Origin: Verrucomicrobiia bacterium
Lineage (GTDB): Bacteria; Verrucomicrobiota; Verrucomicrobiia; Limisphaerales; JADLHS01
Length of the DNA stretch: 63,791 bases
Assembly: GCA_011525685.1 (NCBI GenBank)
Contig: WYBW01000128.1
Coordinates: 1-63,791 of the forward strand
Reading direction: 5' to 3'
Shown one piece after another: positions 1 through 10,022 of the stretch. The position numbers and the translations under genes were made by a program. The notes below the pieces were generated by a model. That model was not told where the DNA came from and ran no database searches. It was given only the letters and a program-made list of their open reading frames with translations. Positions within the stretch are counted from its first letter, which is position 1, and each line of letters begins with the position of its first letter.

Positions 1-194
1 GCAGGCAGGCATTCCTGGCGGAGCGCAGGTTTCCCAACCTGCGGTATCGCCGACTTCCAGTCGGCGGGCCCAGGCACGGCGTGGCAGGCCAGGAATTCGC
101 CGCGTTTGCGGATTGGAAATCCGCGATCCGGCAGACTGGAAGTCTGCGCTACGGCATCGCCTCGGCGCCCCCTGCAAGAAAATGAGATGCGCCC
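1..194 (+). mobile_element. MITE-like hairpin element, family F1, left end missing
   Basis: Non-coding element made of four consecutive perfect hairpins at 25-42, 48-66, 108-124 and 131-147, each with a 7-8 bp stem and a 3-4 nt loop of the type TCC/GGA. It ends at 179-194 with AAAATGAGATGCGCCC, the inverse of the GGGCGCATCTCA end seen in the copies at 30466-30678 and 63673-63791. The left terminus lies outside the window. Bases 1-100 match 63692-63791 with one difference (position 21). No protein is encoded; mobilisation in trans is an inference. Confidence 0.75.
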
Positions 195-262
195 CCGGGC
201 AAAGCACCGAGTACTTTGGGATATACTTTTCGCGCCCGGTTGGCAGGATAACGATCAAGCCG

Positions 263-1261
263 ATGAATACTGCGAAGTTGAGATTGCATTATTCCCGAAG
301 CGTTCAGCCGCTGAAGCGCGCAACCAGGAAGACCATCCCCCTGCTGGCCCTGCTTGCGGTAACGCTCATCGCAGAAGTGCGCGCTGGCGCAGCAGAAGCG
401 CCGCCGCCTCGGAGCCGGGCGGAAGTCGAAGCGGTGCTGGCACAGGCACCGCGGCCAGATGCAACAGCCCCGCTGCGACAATTGAACGTGCTATTGGTCG
501 CCGGGCCCAAGGACCATGGACCGGGCGAGCACGATTATCCCGCGCGGCAGCGCCAGTGGGCGGCGCTCCTCGCCAAGGCGCCGGGCGTTCGCGTGTCCAC
601 GGCTTTTCCCTGGCCCGAACCGGAGCAGTGGGAGGGAGTTGATCTGGCGGTATTTTATTTGAAGACGCGTTGGGATGCACAACAGCTTGCCGAGATCCAA
701 CGATTCCAGGCGCGCGGCGGCGGAGTGGTCACCATCCACTGGGCCATCGGCTGCGATCAGGATTGGGAGAACCATGCGCGGCATTTCGGACTGTCCTACA
801 AGGCGGCGTCCTATCGGCACGGCGCCACTGAATTGCGCCTGCCCCGGCCGGATCATCCGGTGCTGCTGGGTCTGCCGGGCACAATGCATTTCGTGGATGA
901 ACCTTATTGGCCGTTCATCGGCGATCACTCCAAGATCACGGTGCTGGCGACTTCCGACGAGAAGATTTACCAGGGCGATGATCGCAGGCGCAATCCGGGC
1001 GACGACACCGTCGAAACCGTACCGGTTTTCTGGACTTACGAACCGCCCGGCACTGATGCCCGGGTATTTGTTTCGATCTTCGGCCATTACTCATGGACCT
1101 TCGACGATCCGTTTTTCCGGCTGATGCTTCTGCGGGGCATGTGTTGGGCAGCCAAGGAGACTCCCTACCGCCTGGATCAACTGGCTTTGGAAGGTGTGAA
1201 ACTGGCGGGCATCCCATCTCCCGGCGGCAGTTCGACGAATCGGACCAGCACTCCGCGGTGA
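263..1261 (+). CDS. ThuA-like domain protein, exported
   Basis: Predicted 332-residue exported protein. The chosen ATG puts a basic stretch and a hydrophobic segment (ALLAVTLIAEVRA) at the N terminus, consistent with a signal peptide; an upstream in-frame ATG at 113 lies inside the repeat element and is rejected. From about residue 75 it follows the ThuA (trehalose-utilisation-like, class I glutamine amidotransferase-fold) pattern: LNVLLVAGPKDHGPGEHDYP, then GGGVVTIHWA, then HPVLLGLP, and FGHYSWTFDDPFFRLMLLRG near the end. In Verrucomicrobiota and Planctomycetota such proteins usually sit near Gfo/Idh/MocA oxidoreductases and sugar isomerases and their biochemical role is unknown. Here it stands alone, convergent with the oligopeptidase gene. 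Family assignment is good; function is not established. Confidence 0.8.
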   Translation: MNTAKLRLHYSRSVQPLKRATRKTIPLLALLAVTLIAEVRAGAAEAPPPRSRAEVEAVLAQAPRPDATAPLRQLNVLLVAGPKDHGPGEHDYPARQRQWAALLAKAPGVRVSTAFPWPEPEQWEGVDLAVFYLKTRWDAQQLAEIQRFQARGGGVVTIHWAIGCDQDWENHARHFGLSYKAASYRHGATELRLPRPDHPVLLGLPGTMHFVDEPYWPFIGDHSKITVLATSDEKIYQGDDRRRNPGDDTVETVPVFWTYEPPGTDARVFVSIFGHYSWTFDDPFFRLMLLRGMCWAAKETPYRLDQLALEGVKLAGIPSPGGSSTNRTSTPR

Positions 1262-1465
1262 CGGAATCGTTGGATGAAGCTGTCAATGCAGGTCGGTCGT
1301 TTTATTACAAACCGGGCCATCCCCAGAATCCCGCCGAGTCATCCACGATCAACACATTGGCTGGATTCAAGGCGGACCGGATCTCGTGGCTTACCTGAAA
1401 GGCAGTGCTCCGTAGTTGCGCCACCTAGCAATCCACGTTGCGGCAGTTGTGCGGATCGTAATCGT

Positions 1466-3646
1466 TCAAGGCTTCACCTCTTGCGCACTTCCCAGTTTCC
1501 CCGCCAGATCGAGCAGAAAGGCGTAATCTTGGGCGGTTTCCCGATGCCGTTTGAATCGGCCCGTGGCACCTCCGTGGCCCGCGCCCATGTTCGTGTAGAG
1601 CAGCAGGCGATTGTTGTCCGTCTTGAGCGCCCTTAACCTGGCAACCCACTTGGCTGGCTCCCAATACTGCACTTGCGAATCCTGCAAGCCCGTGGTCACC
1701 AGCAGATTTGGATAACCCTTGGCCTCGACATTATCGTAAGGCGAATAGGACAGCATGTAATCGTAAAACTCCTTTTTGTGCGGGTTGCCCCACTCCTCAT
1801 ACTCGAAGGTCGTCAGCGGGATGGTGTCATCCAACATCGTCGTCACCACATCCACAAAGGGCACCGCCGCCACAACGCCGTGGAACAAATCGGGCCGCAT
1901 GTTAATCACCGCACCCATCAACAGCCCGCCCGCGCTCCCGCCCATCGCGTAAACCCGCTTCGGGTCAGCGTAGCCCTCCTTCACCAGCAGTTCCGCGCAG
2001 TCAATGAAATCGGTGAAAGTGTTTTTCTTCTTTAGCAGCCGGCCCGATTCGTACCATTCGCGGCCCATTTCCTGGCCGCCGCGGACATGCGCAATGGCAA
2101 AGACAAAGCCTCGATCCAGCAGGCTCAGTCGGGGCGATGCAAAGGTTGCCTCGCTGGAAGAACCATAGGAGCCGTAGCCTTGGAGCAACAATGGACTCTT
2201 GCCATTCAACGGCGTCGTTTTGCGATACACAATGGAGATGGGAACGCGCTGCCCGTCGCGGGCCCGGGCGAATCGCCGCTCGGTCTTGTAGTTTGCCGGA
2301 TCGAATCCTCCCAACACCTCCACCCGCTTCCGGAGGACGCGCTGGCGCTTGGCCATGTCGTAATCGTACGTGGAGGACGGCGTCGTGAGCGAAGTGTAGA
2401 TGTAGCGCAAGGAACCCGTTTCCATTTCGGGATTGGCCCCGGTGCGCGCGAGATAGGCGGGTTCATCGAACTCGACGTAATGATCGTCCTTGCCGTCCCA
2501 ACTCCGCACCCGCAGCCGATTCAGCCCCTCGCGCCGCTCTTGCAACACCATGTGATCTCGAAAGATCACGAATCCTTCCAGGAGCACATCCTCTCGATGG
2601 GGAATGACTTCCTGCCAGTTTAGTTTGGACGGACTGGCCACCGGCGCTTTCATCAACCGATGATTCTTCGCCTTCCAGTTCGTCTGGAAATAGAAATCGT
2701 CGCCGCGGTGTTCCACGGAGTAAATGTGCTCCGGCTCGCGGGCTTGAATGAGCTGGAACTCCGACTCCGGTCGGTCCGCCGCCAGCATCCGATACTCCGT
2801 GCTCTGCAAGTGGTGCGAGATCACGAAGAGATACTTCCGGGACTTGCTCCGGCTGACGTAACAGGAAAAAGTCTCATCCTTTTCCTCATAGGCCAGCACG
2901 TCTTTGGACGGCTCGGTGCCCAAGGTGTGGCGAAAGATACGGTAGGCGCGCAAGGTGTTCGGGTCTTGTTTGGCGTAGAACAGGGTCTTCCCATCCTCCG
3001 CCCAGACAAAGTTCTCGGTCACATTCGAGATGCTGTGCGGCAGAAACTCGCCCGTTTCCAGGTTCTTGAAGCGGATGGTGTTGAAACGACGGCCCACCGT
3101 GTCCACCGCAAACGCCACCAGCTTTTGCCCGGGATGGATGTCATCCCCTGCGAATGAAAAGAACTCGTGCCCTTTGGCCAGATCGTTTTCGTCCAGGATG
3201 ATTTCCTCCGGCGCGTCCAGTCTCCCCTTCTTGCGGCAGTGAATCGCATACTCGCCGCCTTGGACAAAACGCGAGTAGTAATAATAGTCTTTGATCCGCA
3301 CCGGCACCGTATCGTCGTCCTTCTTGATGCGCCCGACGATTTCCTCAAACAAGGCTGTCTGCAGATTGGTCGTATGCGCGAGCGAGCGGTTCAGGTAATC
3401 GTTTTCCTGTTTGAGATATTCAATCACGGCCGGGTTTTCGCGCTCTTTCATCCAGAAGTAAGGGTCCTCGCGCCGATGCCCGTGCTCCTCCAAAATCTTT
3501 GGAATCTTTTTCGCCACCGGCGCGGATGGCTCCTCCGCGGCACTGGCCAATGTCGCGGCCACACTCATGAGGCAGAGGATGACTGATAACGGGCGGGCCG
3601 TTGCGCTTTGGAAGCAGCGAGGTTTGATGCTGTCTTTCACGATCAT
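1466..3646 (-). CDS. Oligopeptidase B-like S9A prolyl oligopeptidase, exported
   Basis: 726-residue serine peptidase of family S9A, closest in motif to oligopeptidase B (PtrB), which cleaves small peptides after Arg or Lys. The catalytic triad can be read as Ser571 in GGSAGG, Asp656 in GLQDSQVQYWEPAKW and His691 in GAGHGG; the block YDYMLSYSPYDNV is typical of PtrB. The N-terminal propeller starts after a signal peptide (residues about 1-36, hydrophobic core LSVILCLMSVAATLASA), so it is probably periplasmic, unlike the cytoplasmic E. coli enzyme. The ATG at 3646 is preferred; a longer reading frame upstream runs into the M14 gene and is an artefact. It lies 32 bp downstream of the M14 carboxypeptidase on the same strand, suggesting a peptide-degradation operon. 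Confidence 0.9.
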   Translation of the reverse strand: MIVKDSIKPRCFQSATARPLSVILCLMSVAATLASAAEEPSAPVAKKIPKILEEHGHRREDPYFWMKERENPAVIEYLKQENDYLNRSLAHTTNLQTALFEEIVGRIKKDDDTVPVRIKDYYYYSRFVQGGEYAIHCRKKGRLDAPEEIILDENDLAKGHEFFSFAGDDIHPGQKLVAFAVDTVGRRFNTIRFKNLETGEFLPHSISNVTENFVWAEDGKTLFYAKQDPNTLRAYRIFRHTLGTEPSKDVLAYEEKDETFSCYVSRSKSRKYLFVISHHLQSTEYRMLAADRPESEFQLIQAREPEHIYSVEHRGDDFYFQTNWKAKNHRLMKAPVASPSKLNWQEVIPHREDVLLEGFVIFRDHMVLQERREGLNRLRVRSWDGKDDHYVEFDEPAYLARTGANPEMETGSLRYIYTSLTTPSSTYDYDMAKRQRVLRKRVEVLGGFDPANYKTERRFARARDGQRVPISIVYRKTTPLNGKSPLLLQGYGSYGSSSEATFASPRLSLLDRGFVFAIAHVRGGQEMGREWYESGRLLKKKNTFTDFIDCAELLVKEGYADPKRVYAMGGSAGGLLMGAVINMRPDLFHGVVAAVPFVDVVTTMLDDTIPLTTFEYEEWGNPHKKEFYDYMLSYSPYDNVEAKGYPNLLVTTGLQDSQVQYWEPAKWVARLRALKTDNNRLLLYTNMGAGHGGATGRFKRHRETAQDYAFLLDLAGKLGSAQEVKP

Positions 3647-3678
3647 GTTGGGTTCTTTGGTTTGCGGTCCTCTGTGCC

Positions 3679-6600
3679 TCACGGACGAATCGGCTGCGCG
3701 GCGCCGTAACCGGGGCCGTAGATCATCGCGTTGAGCAGGATGCGCGTGGGGCCGAGCGTGGCGGCGCGAAACGTCGGACGGCTCGCAAACAGGATGATTT
3801 GACCGCGGCCCACCGACTCGCGTGTGACGTAAGCGGAATTCGCCACGCGATGCGTGGCTTCGGGCCAGAGCAGACCGCTCATCCGTAGGTGCATCTCGGT
3901 ACCAGGTGGCAGCGCGCTCCAGCCGACGCGCGGCGGCTCCTTCTTTTCCCTCTTTTCGGTGTCCGGTTTCTCGGAGGAGTCCGACTTGTTTATGGCATCG
4001 GCTTTTGCCGAGTTGGTTTTCGCGGCGTCGCCCGGATTGCTTTCCACTTTGGTCAGATAGCCCAGGCGCACCGGAACTTCGACGCCGTCGCCGGCCATGA
4101 GTACGGGACTGCGAAGGCTGAGCACCGGCAGCGGTTCCTCGCAGCCGAAGGTCAGCCAGTGCTTCGCATCCACGCGCGCGGCCACGATTGCGCCTTGTGG
4201 CATGAACAGGCTCAACCACGCATCGCGTTTCTTGAGTTCCTTTTCCTCCGCGTGCGCGCCGTCAATTGATTGCCAGGGATATTTCAATCCGGGCGCGGCT
4301 TTGTACGACCACACCGCGTCGGCGGGCGGCAAATCGCCGTCGCGCGCCAGCCATTCGCGGAACACCGCCAGTTCGTAATCACCCAGCTTGTTCAACACCT
4401 CGGGCAGCACCCGCACTTTGCCGAGGGCAGCCTTCTCGTCGGCGAATTGCGCGGCGGAACTGCCCATGGCAATAAGCGTCCCTCCTGCGTTCACCCAATC
4501 TTTAAGCCGGTTCGTCCACGCTCCCGGCAACGGCCCGCCAAAGCGCTCCGGCACGACAATTACGTTGTAGCGGGACAAATCCGGCGCTCCCTCGACGTTG
4601 ACGCGCGCATGGCGGATGCCCAGTTCGTGATCGAGGAAGAACCAGACCTCGCCCTGGGCGTAGGTGCTGGTGCCGCCGCGGCTCAACAGCGCAATGCGCG
4701 GCGGCTCGAGGCGCTTGAAGTATTCGCCGCCCAGGTCGGGCAGGTCACCTTCGCCAAGCCCGCTGCGAATAGCGATGGCGCGCAAGCCCAGTTCGCGCGC
4801 GGTCGCGTCCACGGTGGCTCGCCAGTCGCCGGTGAAGTTGCGGTTGTCCAATCGGGTGATCACGACCGAACCGCGCGCGAACTTCTGCCCGTCGAAGTCA
4901 AACGCCTTTTCCGCCGCGCGCACTTGCAGGCCGCGCTCCATCAGGCGCGCCGCCGCCGTCACGGACAAGTCGTCCGCGCCGTCAATCGCGTAAGCCACAG
5001 GCGCTTCCACTTCACCAACCACTCCGATTTCCGCGCGGTCGGTGGGTTTGTAGGGCTGGGCCGCGGCAGGCAACTCGGTTGGCAGCGTCAACGCTTCCAA
5101 CCCGAACATCATCGTCAGGTTCCATGCCGTCGTGTCATAGATGCGCGACCCGCCATTGCGCAAAATCTCCTGACGCTCGTCTTCGAGCGCCTTGGCCGGA
5201 ATCCGGGTATCGAATTCGAGCGCGGCGGCGACGAGATGACCGAGTGGCTGGCGGTTCGGGATGAGGATGGTGCCGGCGGGGATCTTTCGATCCTTTAGTT
5301 CGCGGCCCAGTTGGTCTGTCGCGCTGGCGGCGGTGAATTCACTGGCGACCTGGAACAATTCAAATCCATGCAATTGCGAGAGCCGGATGAACTTATCCAG
5401 CCGGGAGCGATTGGCCGCGGGCAGCACGGCGAAGGTGCGTTTTGCATAAGGACCATCCGCGGCGCAAGCGCGCTGGCGGATCGTGTAGAAGTTCTCCAAG
5501 AGTTTCTTCCCATTTGCCTGAACCGTTTTGAGATTGGCCATGGAGCCGATGACGTGATGGAACACGGATTCGCGGTAGCTCAGAATGCGCCCTTCCGGCC
5601 GGCGCACGCCGTCCTCGGCGATGCGTGCCTGTTCGTAAAGAATGCCCACCGCTCCGCGAAACACCGGCCATGCGTCCGTGTAACCCGGATACCAGCCTTC
5701 ATTCCACTCGCCGTGGTAATAGACGAGGCCATGTTGGTCGAACGCGGCGGCCTGGTCGCGCGCGAACAAGCGACCCCACTGCGCGTCGCTCGCTGGGAAA
5801 TGCAGGTTGACCGGTTCGCGTGGCGGCGAGAACAGGTGCGTGTCCTGCGCCCCCATGCCATGCGCGTCCACCACCAGCACCGGATTCCATTGCGAAACGG
5901 CTTTCATGCGCCCGCGCGTTTCCGGGTGAACGCCGAAAAGCGGATCGCGGTTCAGGTCGAAGAAGTAGTGATTGCCACGGCCCCGGGCGTCATAACCGGT
6001 GTGTTGCAACGACTGATCATCAACGTTTGGCGTTGTGCCGCGGTTCTCGGCAATCATCTTGAGGAAGCGGTCGCGTCCATCAGGGTTTTGCAGCGGGTCA
6101 ATAATCACCACGACCTCTTCAAGGAGCTTCGTCACTTCCGGATTCTCGGCGGCGATGAGATGGTAAAGCACCGCCAGCGCGGCATCCGAGCCTTCCGTTT
6201 CGTCGCCGTGGATGGTGTAACCCAGCCACGCAACCGGCACGAGCGTCTCAATAAGTTGCTTCGCATCGGCCTCCGTAAGCTTGCGGGGATCTTCCAGCTT
6301 CGCCGTGCCGCTTTGGATTTTTTCGAGCTGCGAGAGATTCCTAGGCGCAGTCACGATCAGGTAGTGCAGCGGACGGTCTTCGTAGCTGCGCGCGTATTCG
6401 ACCAGCCGCGTGCGATCAGGCGCAGCCGCAGCCCAGGCCTTGAGGCACTTCTCGATTTCAGCCGAGCTGGCCGCGCGTTGGCCAATGGGATAGCCGAGCA
6501 ACGACTCGCCTGTCGGTACCGCCACGCGGTACGTGCTGCCCGGAAAGAAAGCATTGGTCCAACGCAAGCCAGCCAGCTCCGTGGGCGGTAAAGGTGTGGC

Positions 6601-6720
6601 CCTTTCCTGGGAAATCGCGATGCTTTTCAAGAGCGTAGCGCCACAGATCAGCAGCACGACGGCGGGGCGCCGGAGCAGCGCCAGGCCGGATAGTTCACAA
6701 GCCCGCCAGGGGGACTGCAC
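3679..6720 (-). CDS. M14 zinc carboxypeptidase with C-terminal amidotransferase-like domain, exported
   Basis: Large M14-family metallopeptidase, about 1013 residues from the proposed GTG start. The peptidase domain shows the zinc-binding HxxE in GYTIHGDETEGSD, an NPDGRDRF block, and VDAHGMG; the carboxypeptidase catalytic region extends to about residue 370. The C-terminal half (around RIALLSRGGTSTYAQGEVW and VNAGGTLIAMGSS) looks like the class I glutamine amidotransferase-like fold often attached to these enzymes. Start choice is difficult: no ATG fits, the open frame upstream of 6731 is repeat DNA, and GTG codons at 6720 or 6657 place the hydrophobic AVVLLICGATLL segment as a signal peptide. 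A Lys/Glu/Ser-rich linker is visible near the C terminus. Upstream partner of the oligopeptidase gene. Confidence 0.85.
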   Translation of the reverse strand: MQSPWRACELSGLALLRRPAVVLLICGATLLKSIAISQERATPLPPTELAGLRWTNAFFPGSTYRVAVPTGESLLGYPIGQRAASSAEIEKCLKAWAAAAPDRTRLVEYARSYEDRPLHYLIVTAPRNLSQLEKIQSGTAKLEDPRKLTEADAKQLIETLVPVAWLGYTIHGDETEGSDAALAVLYHLIAAENPEVTKLLEEVVVIIDPLQNPDGRDRFLKMIAENRGTTPNVDDQSLQHTGYDARGRGNHYFFDLNRDPLFGVHPETRGRMKAVSQWNPVLVVDAHGMGAQDTHLFSPPREPVNLHFPASDAQWGRLFARDQAAAFDQHGLVYYHGEWNEGWYPGYTDAWPVFRGAVGILYEQARIAEDGVRRPEGRILSYRESVFHHVIGSMANLKTVQANGKKLLENFYTIRQRACAADGPYAKRTFAVLPAANRSRLDKFIRLSQLHGFELFQVASEFTAASATDQLGRELKDRKIPAGTILIPNRQPLGHLVAAALEFDTRIPAKALEDERQEILRNGGSRIYDTTAWNLTMMFGLEALTLPTELPAAAQPYKPTDRAEIGVVGEVEAPVAYAIDGADDLSVTAAARLMERGLQVRAAEKAFDFDGQKFARGSVVITRLDNRNFTGDWRATVDATARELGLRAIAIRSGLGEGDLPDLGGEYFKRLEPPRIALLSRGGTSTYAQGEVWFFLDHELGIRHARVNVEGAPDLSRYNVIVVPERFGGPLPGAWTNRLKDWVNAGGTLIAMGSSAAQFADEKAALGKVRVLPEVLNKLGDYELAVFREWLARDGDLPPADAVWSYKAAPGLKYPWQSIDGAHAEEKELKKRDAWLSLFMPQGAIVAARVDAKHWLTFGCEEPLPVLSLRSPVLMAGDGVEVPVRLGYLTKVESNPGDAAKTNSAKADAINKSDSSEKPDTEKREKKEPPRVGWSALPPGTEMHLRMSGLLWPEATHRVANSAYVTRESVGRGQIILFASRPTFRAATLGPTRILLNAMIYGPGYGAAQPIRP

Positions 6721-6730
6721 GGCCGCCGCT

Positions 6731-6851
6731 GGTAGCACAGGTCGAAAACCTGCCGTGTCGCCCAGTGGCACTCGGCAGACGGTCTCCGGCCTCGGGCGGG
6801 CGGGCGGGTTGCCAACCCGCGATACAGCCGATTGACAATCGGCGCAACGCC
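6731..6851. repeat. Hairpin-rich repeat block
   Basis: Contains two perfect hairpins, GCGGGTTGCCAACCCGC (6804-6820) and GCCGATTGACAATCGGC (6827-6843), and a looser one near 6737-6752. Same style as family F1 (7 bp stems, 3 nt loops) but different stem sequences, so probably a diverged or related element. It lies directly upstream of the M14 gene and is translated only if the gene is wrongly extended upstream. Confidence 0.6.
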
Positions 6852-7164
6852 GAAGGATCTCGCGCAAGGTGTGAAATATCCGAGCTTGGGCGAATACTCG
6901 ATGGATGGATGACAAAGTAGCGGTGGGGTTTCGATGGCTCGAGCTCATATCGGTCTTGTTTATGCAATGGCAAAGAGTGCGCGATGTTCTTTCGCAGTCA
7001 CTCGCGGGTCAAGCCCGCAGCGGCGGAGATGGTAACCCACGCTCGCGGATGCGTTTGATTTCGCACACTTTGAGAGGTCCGAAGAGGCAACCACCGCAGC
7101 AGATGTGAAGCACTATTGGCTTTATGACGCCAGTGGAAGAGCCCCGCCCCTGCGATGATCTCTG
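6852..7164. other. Intergenic stretch, no gene recognised
   Basis: Non-coding between the M14 repeat block and the pilin-like gene. The only clear structure is another short hairpin, GCGGGTCAAGCCCGC, at 7004-7018. No promoter or RNA gene could be recognised with confidence. Confidence 0.4.
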
Positions 7165-7602
7165 TCACTCAGCCGATTTTTTGGGCGGCTCTGATCTCTT
7201 CAAGGTGACCACATGGGTGATTTGCGTGCCCCGGTTGAAGTAGTCATAGGACGCCCCAAAAAGCGATGCCAGGTCTTTCTCCCAGGTGACGAAGCCCGGC
7301 GCGGCAACGCGAAGCGTGCCGTAGAGGGAACATCTCCCCGAACGCCCTGCGAAGCCAGTGGCCGGAAACGCTTGTACCATGCGGCAATAACCGTCGGCAC
7401 CGGTAAACTCTTTGGCAGCCTTGATCTGAACCTCCGCACCTTGGATGGGTGTGCTGTCGTCCTGGGCAACCACCCGTACCTGGAAACTGAGCGGCTCGCC
7501 GGAGGAGGTAAAACGCGCGCGAGCGAAATTGGGAATGACGATGGCCGCCATCAGCAACAGGATGATGACTGCAACAACGCCATAGATGGTTCTTCTGCTC
7601 AT
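7165..7602 (-). CDS. Small exported protein with pilin-like leader and Ig-like/carboxypeptidase-regulatory domain
   Basis: 145 residues. The N terminus is a short basic stretch followed by a single hydrophobic helix running into AAIVIPNFARAR, which resembles the mature start of verrucomicrobial pseudopilins, but the usual GFTLIELL cleavage motif is absent. The remainder (FQVRVVAQDDSTPIQGAEVQ, then GTLRVAAPGFVTWEKDL) reads as a carboxypeptidase-regulatory-like beta-sandwich, in which small loops carry variable substitutions. A GAGG ribosome-binding site lies about 9 nt before the ATG. Probably anchored in the inner membrane with the sandwich in the periplasm. No partner gene identifies a role. 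Confidence 0.7.
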   Translation of the reverse strand: MSRRTIYGVVAVIILLLMAAIVIPNFARARFTSSGEPLSFQVRVVAQDDSTPIQGAEVQIKAAKEFTGADGYCRMVQAFPATGFAGRSGRCSLYGTLRVAAPGFVTWEKDLASLFGASYDYFNRGTQITHVVTLKRSEPPKKSAE

Positions 7603-7749
7603 ATCTGATCCTCGGTAATCCGGCCAGGTTCGTTAAACTGTCCGCAAAAGCAAATCCTGCCCTTACAGCCCGGGCTTTTACCAGCTATGATTAGCGGCGC
7701 GCGCTGCTCATAGCTAAACCAAGCGGTCACTACCTCCAGTCCCCTGCAG

Positions 7750-7961
7750 TCACTGCGCCAACCGGAAGAATTGCTGCCCGCCGGAGATCGAGTTGGTGTA
7801 CGGGCTGGTCGCGCTGGGGACGTTGGTGAACGTGCCGGTGATGGTGGGCGCAGCTCGCGGGCCCAGCGCCGCGTTGGTCCAGCTCAGGACGACGAAGTTG
7901 CCGAAGCGTTGGATGTTCAGCGTGGGCGGAATGGCCTGCGCCGCATATTCAGGCAGAAATC
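7750..7961 (-). pseudogene. Orphan C-terminal tail of a secreted protein
   Basis: An uninterrupted minus-strand frame with no start codon encodes the kind of tail that ends many verrucomicrobial secreted proteins: QRFGNFVVLSWTNAALGP, then FTNVPSATSPYTNSISGG, then QFFRLAQ and a stop at 7750-7752. A stop codon precedes it and no matching upstream body is present, so this is the remnant of a deleted gene. It sits just downstream of the broken RCC1-like gene but is not part of it. Confidence 0.65.
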
Positions 7962-7973
7962 AAATCGCCTCCA

Positions 7974-10022
7974 TCAATTCACCTCCACCAGCCGGTAGAA
8001 CCGCTGGGGCTGGCCGGGAATGACGGTGCTGTCGGTCACTTCCAGGTTCGCGCCAGTGCCGGTTACGTTGCCGCCGGGGAGGTTGAACCAGTTGTTGGGT
8101 GTGAGGTCGGTCGAGTATTGGATTTGATACGCCTGCCCGAGGAACGAGCGGAAACCGAGCACGACGTTCGAGCCGTCGCGCCGGATGGTGGAGAGTTTTG
8201 GGTCGAGGACCAGGGCGTAGCTGAGATTGCCGGACGTAGAGATGGCGACGACATTCTTCAGCGTGGCGGCGACGGCCTGGTAGGGGCCACCCCTCTCTGG
8301 AGCATTTGCGCCCCACACGACGACTTTGCCGTCGTCCTTCAGGGCGACACACTGAAACCACCCGGCGGCAATCGCTACCACGTTGCTGAGGTTTGCCGGA
8401 ACATTCGTCTGTCCGGCAGAGTTGTTTTGTCCCCACGCCACGACCCGGCCGTTGTTGCGCAAGGCCAGGGCGAAGCCGGCACCGACAGAAACTTCCTTGA
8501 CGTCACTCAGCGCGGGTTGGTTGGCGATCGGGTTTCCCCACGCCACCATGGTTCCGTTGCTGCGGAGGGCGATCGTGCTGTGCCCGCCCGCCGAGATGGA
8601 CTTCACTCCCTCCAACCCGGGCGGAACATTGGTTTGCCCGAAGGTGTTGTCCCCCCACGCGATCACCCGGCCATCCGCGCGCAGCGCGACACTGTGCGCT
8701 TTCCCGGCGGAAACTGCGACGACGTTGGACAGGCCCTCGGGGACCGTGGACTGTCCCTGCAGATTGTCACCCCAGGCGACCACACGTCCGTCGCCGAGCA
8801 GGGCCAGGTAGTCGTAGGCTCCACCCGATGCGTCGCCCCCTTGGGCCACGAACACCACATTGGACAGAGCCGGCGGACGAACGCCATGGTAGAAGCCAGT
8901 GCCGACCATGGATCCAGAGCGATCGACAAACAGATGCCCGCTGCCGCCGCCGCCCGTGCCCAAGGACACCACGTCGGTGTGGAACGGCGGCAGGACTGTC
9001 TGGTAAAGGTAATTCTCGCCCCAGCCCACGAAAGAGCCATCACGCCTGCGCGCAATGGCGCTCTGAGACCAGGCTGAAACCTCGACGATGTCCCCCAAGT
9101 CGGGCGGGAGGTTGGTCACCCCGAGGGTGTCATTACTGCCGCCAAGACCACCATCGGCGCCCCAGGCGACCACGGTCCCGTCCAGGCGCACGGCAATCGC
9201 GGCGCTTCCTGTGCAGGCGATGGCGGTCACGTCGGTCAGGTTTTCCGGAACCTGATTGACGATGGTTTCGGCGCCCCAGGCGACCACCGTCCCGTCCCGG
9301 CGCAACGCCAGGCAATTCAAGCCTCCAACGGCAATGCGAATTACGTCGGTCAGGTCCGGCGGCACATCGGTGATGCAGCTGTCCCCCCAGGCCACCACCG
9401 TTCCGTTGCTGCGAAGGGCAAGGCTGCACCCACTCCCCGCGGCGATCGCCATGATATTTGTCGCCGACGATGGCACCTAGGCCTGCCCGAACTGATTGTT
9501 CCCCCAAGCCACCACGGTGCCGTTGCTCCGCAATGCCAGCACGTGGTTCATTCCACCCGCAATGGCGCTAATCCCCGTCAACCCTGCCGGCAGACTGCTC
9601 GCCGGGTTGTATCCCCAGGAAGCCACCGTGCCGTTGTTCCGCAGGGCCAAAAAGGACGTGTACAAACCAGCGCTCTGAATCGCAACCGCGGTCACGTTGC
9701 TCAAACCGGCTGGCGGATTAATCGAACCATGGAACCCTCCCCAAACGACCGGCCTGCCCTCCCGGGTAATTCCGATCGCGTAGTTCCAGGCGCAGAGCAC
9801 GTTGGTGAAGACCGTGCCCGGCGGGATATTCGGCTGGCAGGCCCCGATCCCCCAACTCACCACGCGCCCGGCCGGAGTTTGCGCCGAGGAATCGAATCCG
9901 CAAACGGACAGGCAACAGAAGAGCAGGAGCAACGTTGGGAGGCGCCTGGCTTGGAGGAAGTGGACGTGGGTTTCCGCGCAGCCTTGCCGCGCGCCGGTCG
10001 TGTTTGGGCATTGGTTTTTCAT
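7974..10022 (-). pseudogene. RCC1-like secreted repeat protein, copy 1, interrupted by an amber codon
   Basis: 682 sense and stop codons in one frame encode a signal peptide followed by about a dozen RCC1-type blades of roughly 35-50 residues, each ending LALRSNGTVVAWG or similar, and a C-terminal YQIQYSTDLTPNNWFNLPGG/RFYRLVEVN tail. Codon 182 (9477-9479) is TAG, directly in frame between NNQFGQA and VPSSATN; no shift in frame occurs. The paralogue at 12073-14100 reads through this position, so this is a nonsense mutation, a sequencing error or, less likely, recoding. A strong GGAGGTGA site lies 6 nt before the ATG. The first 33 residues after the start region and the tail are almost identical to copy 2. 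Such propellers are assumed to mediate surface or protein binding; function unknown. Confidence 0.8.

Noticed and set aside
113..262. Longer start of the ThuA-like gene at ATG 113
   Set aside because: Translates the F1 hairpins and places the signal peptide 60 residues inside.
3647..4219. Upstream extension of the oligopeptidase B frame
   Set aside because: Overlaps the M14 gene in another frame, Arg/Ser-rich; the signal peptide starts at 3646.
4270..6591. Two long plus-strand frames opposite the M14 peptidase gene
   Set aside because: Antisense shadows of a gene with catalytic motifs.
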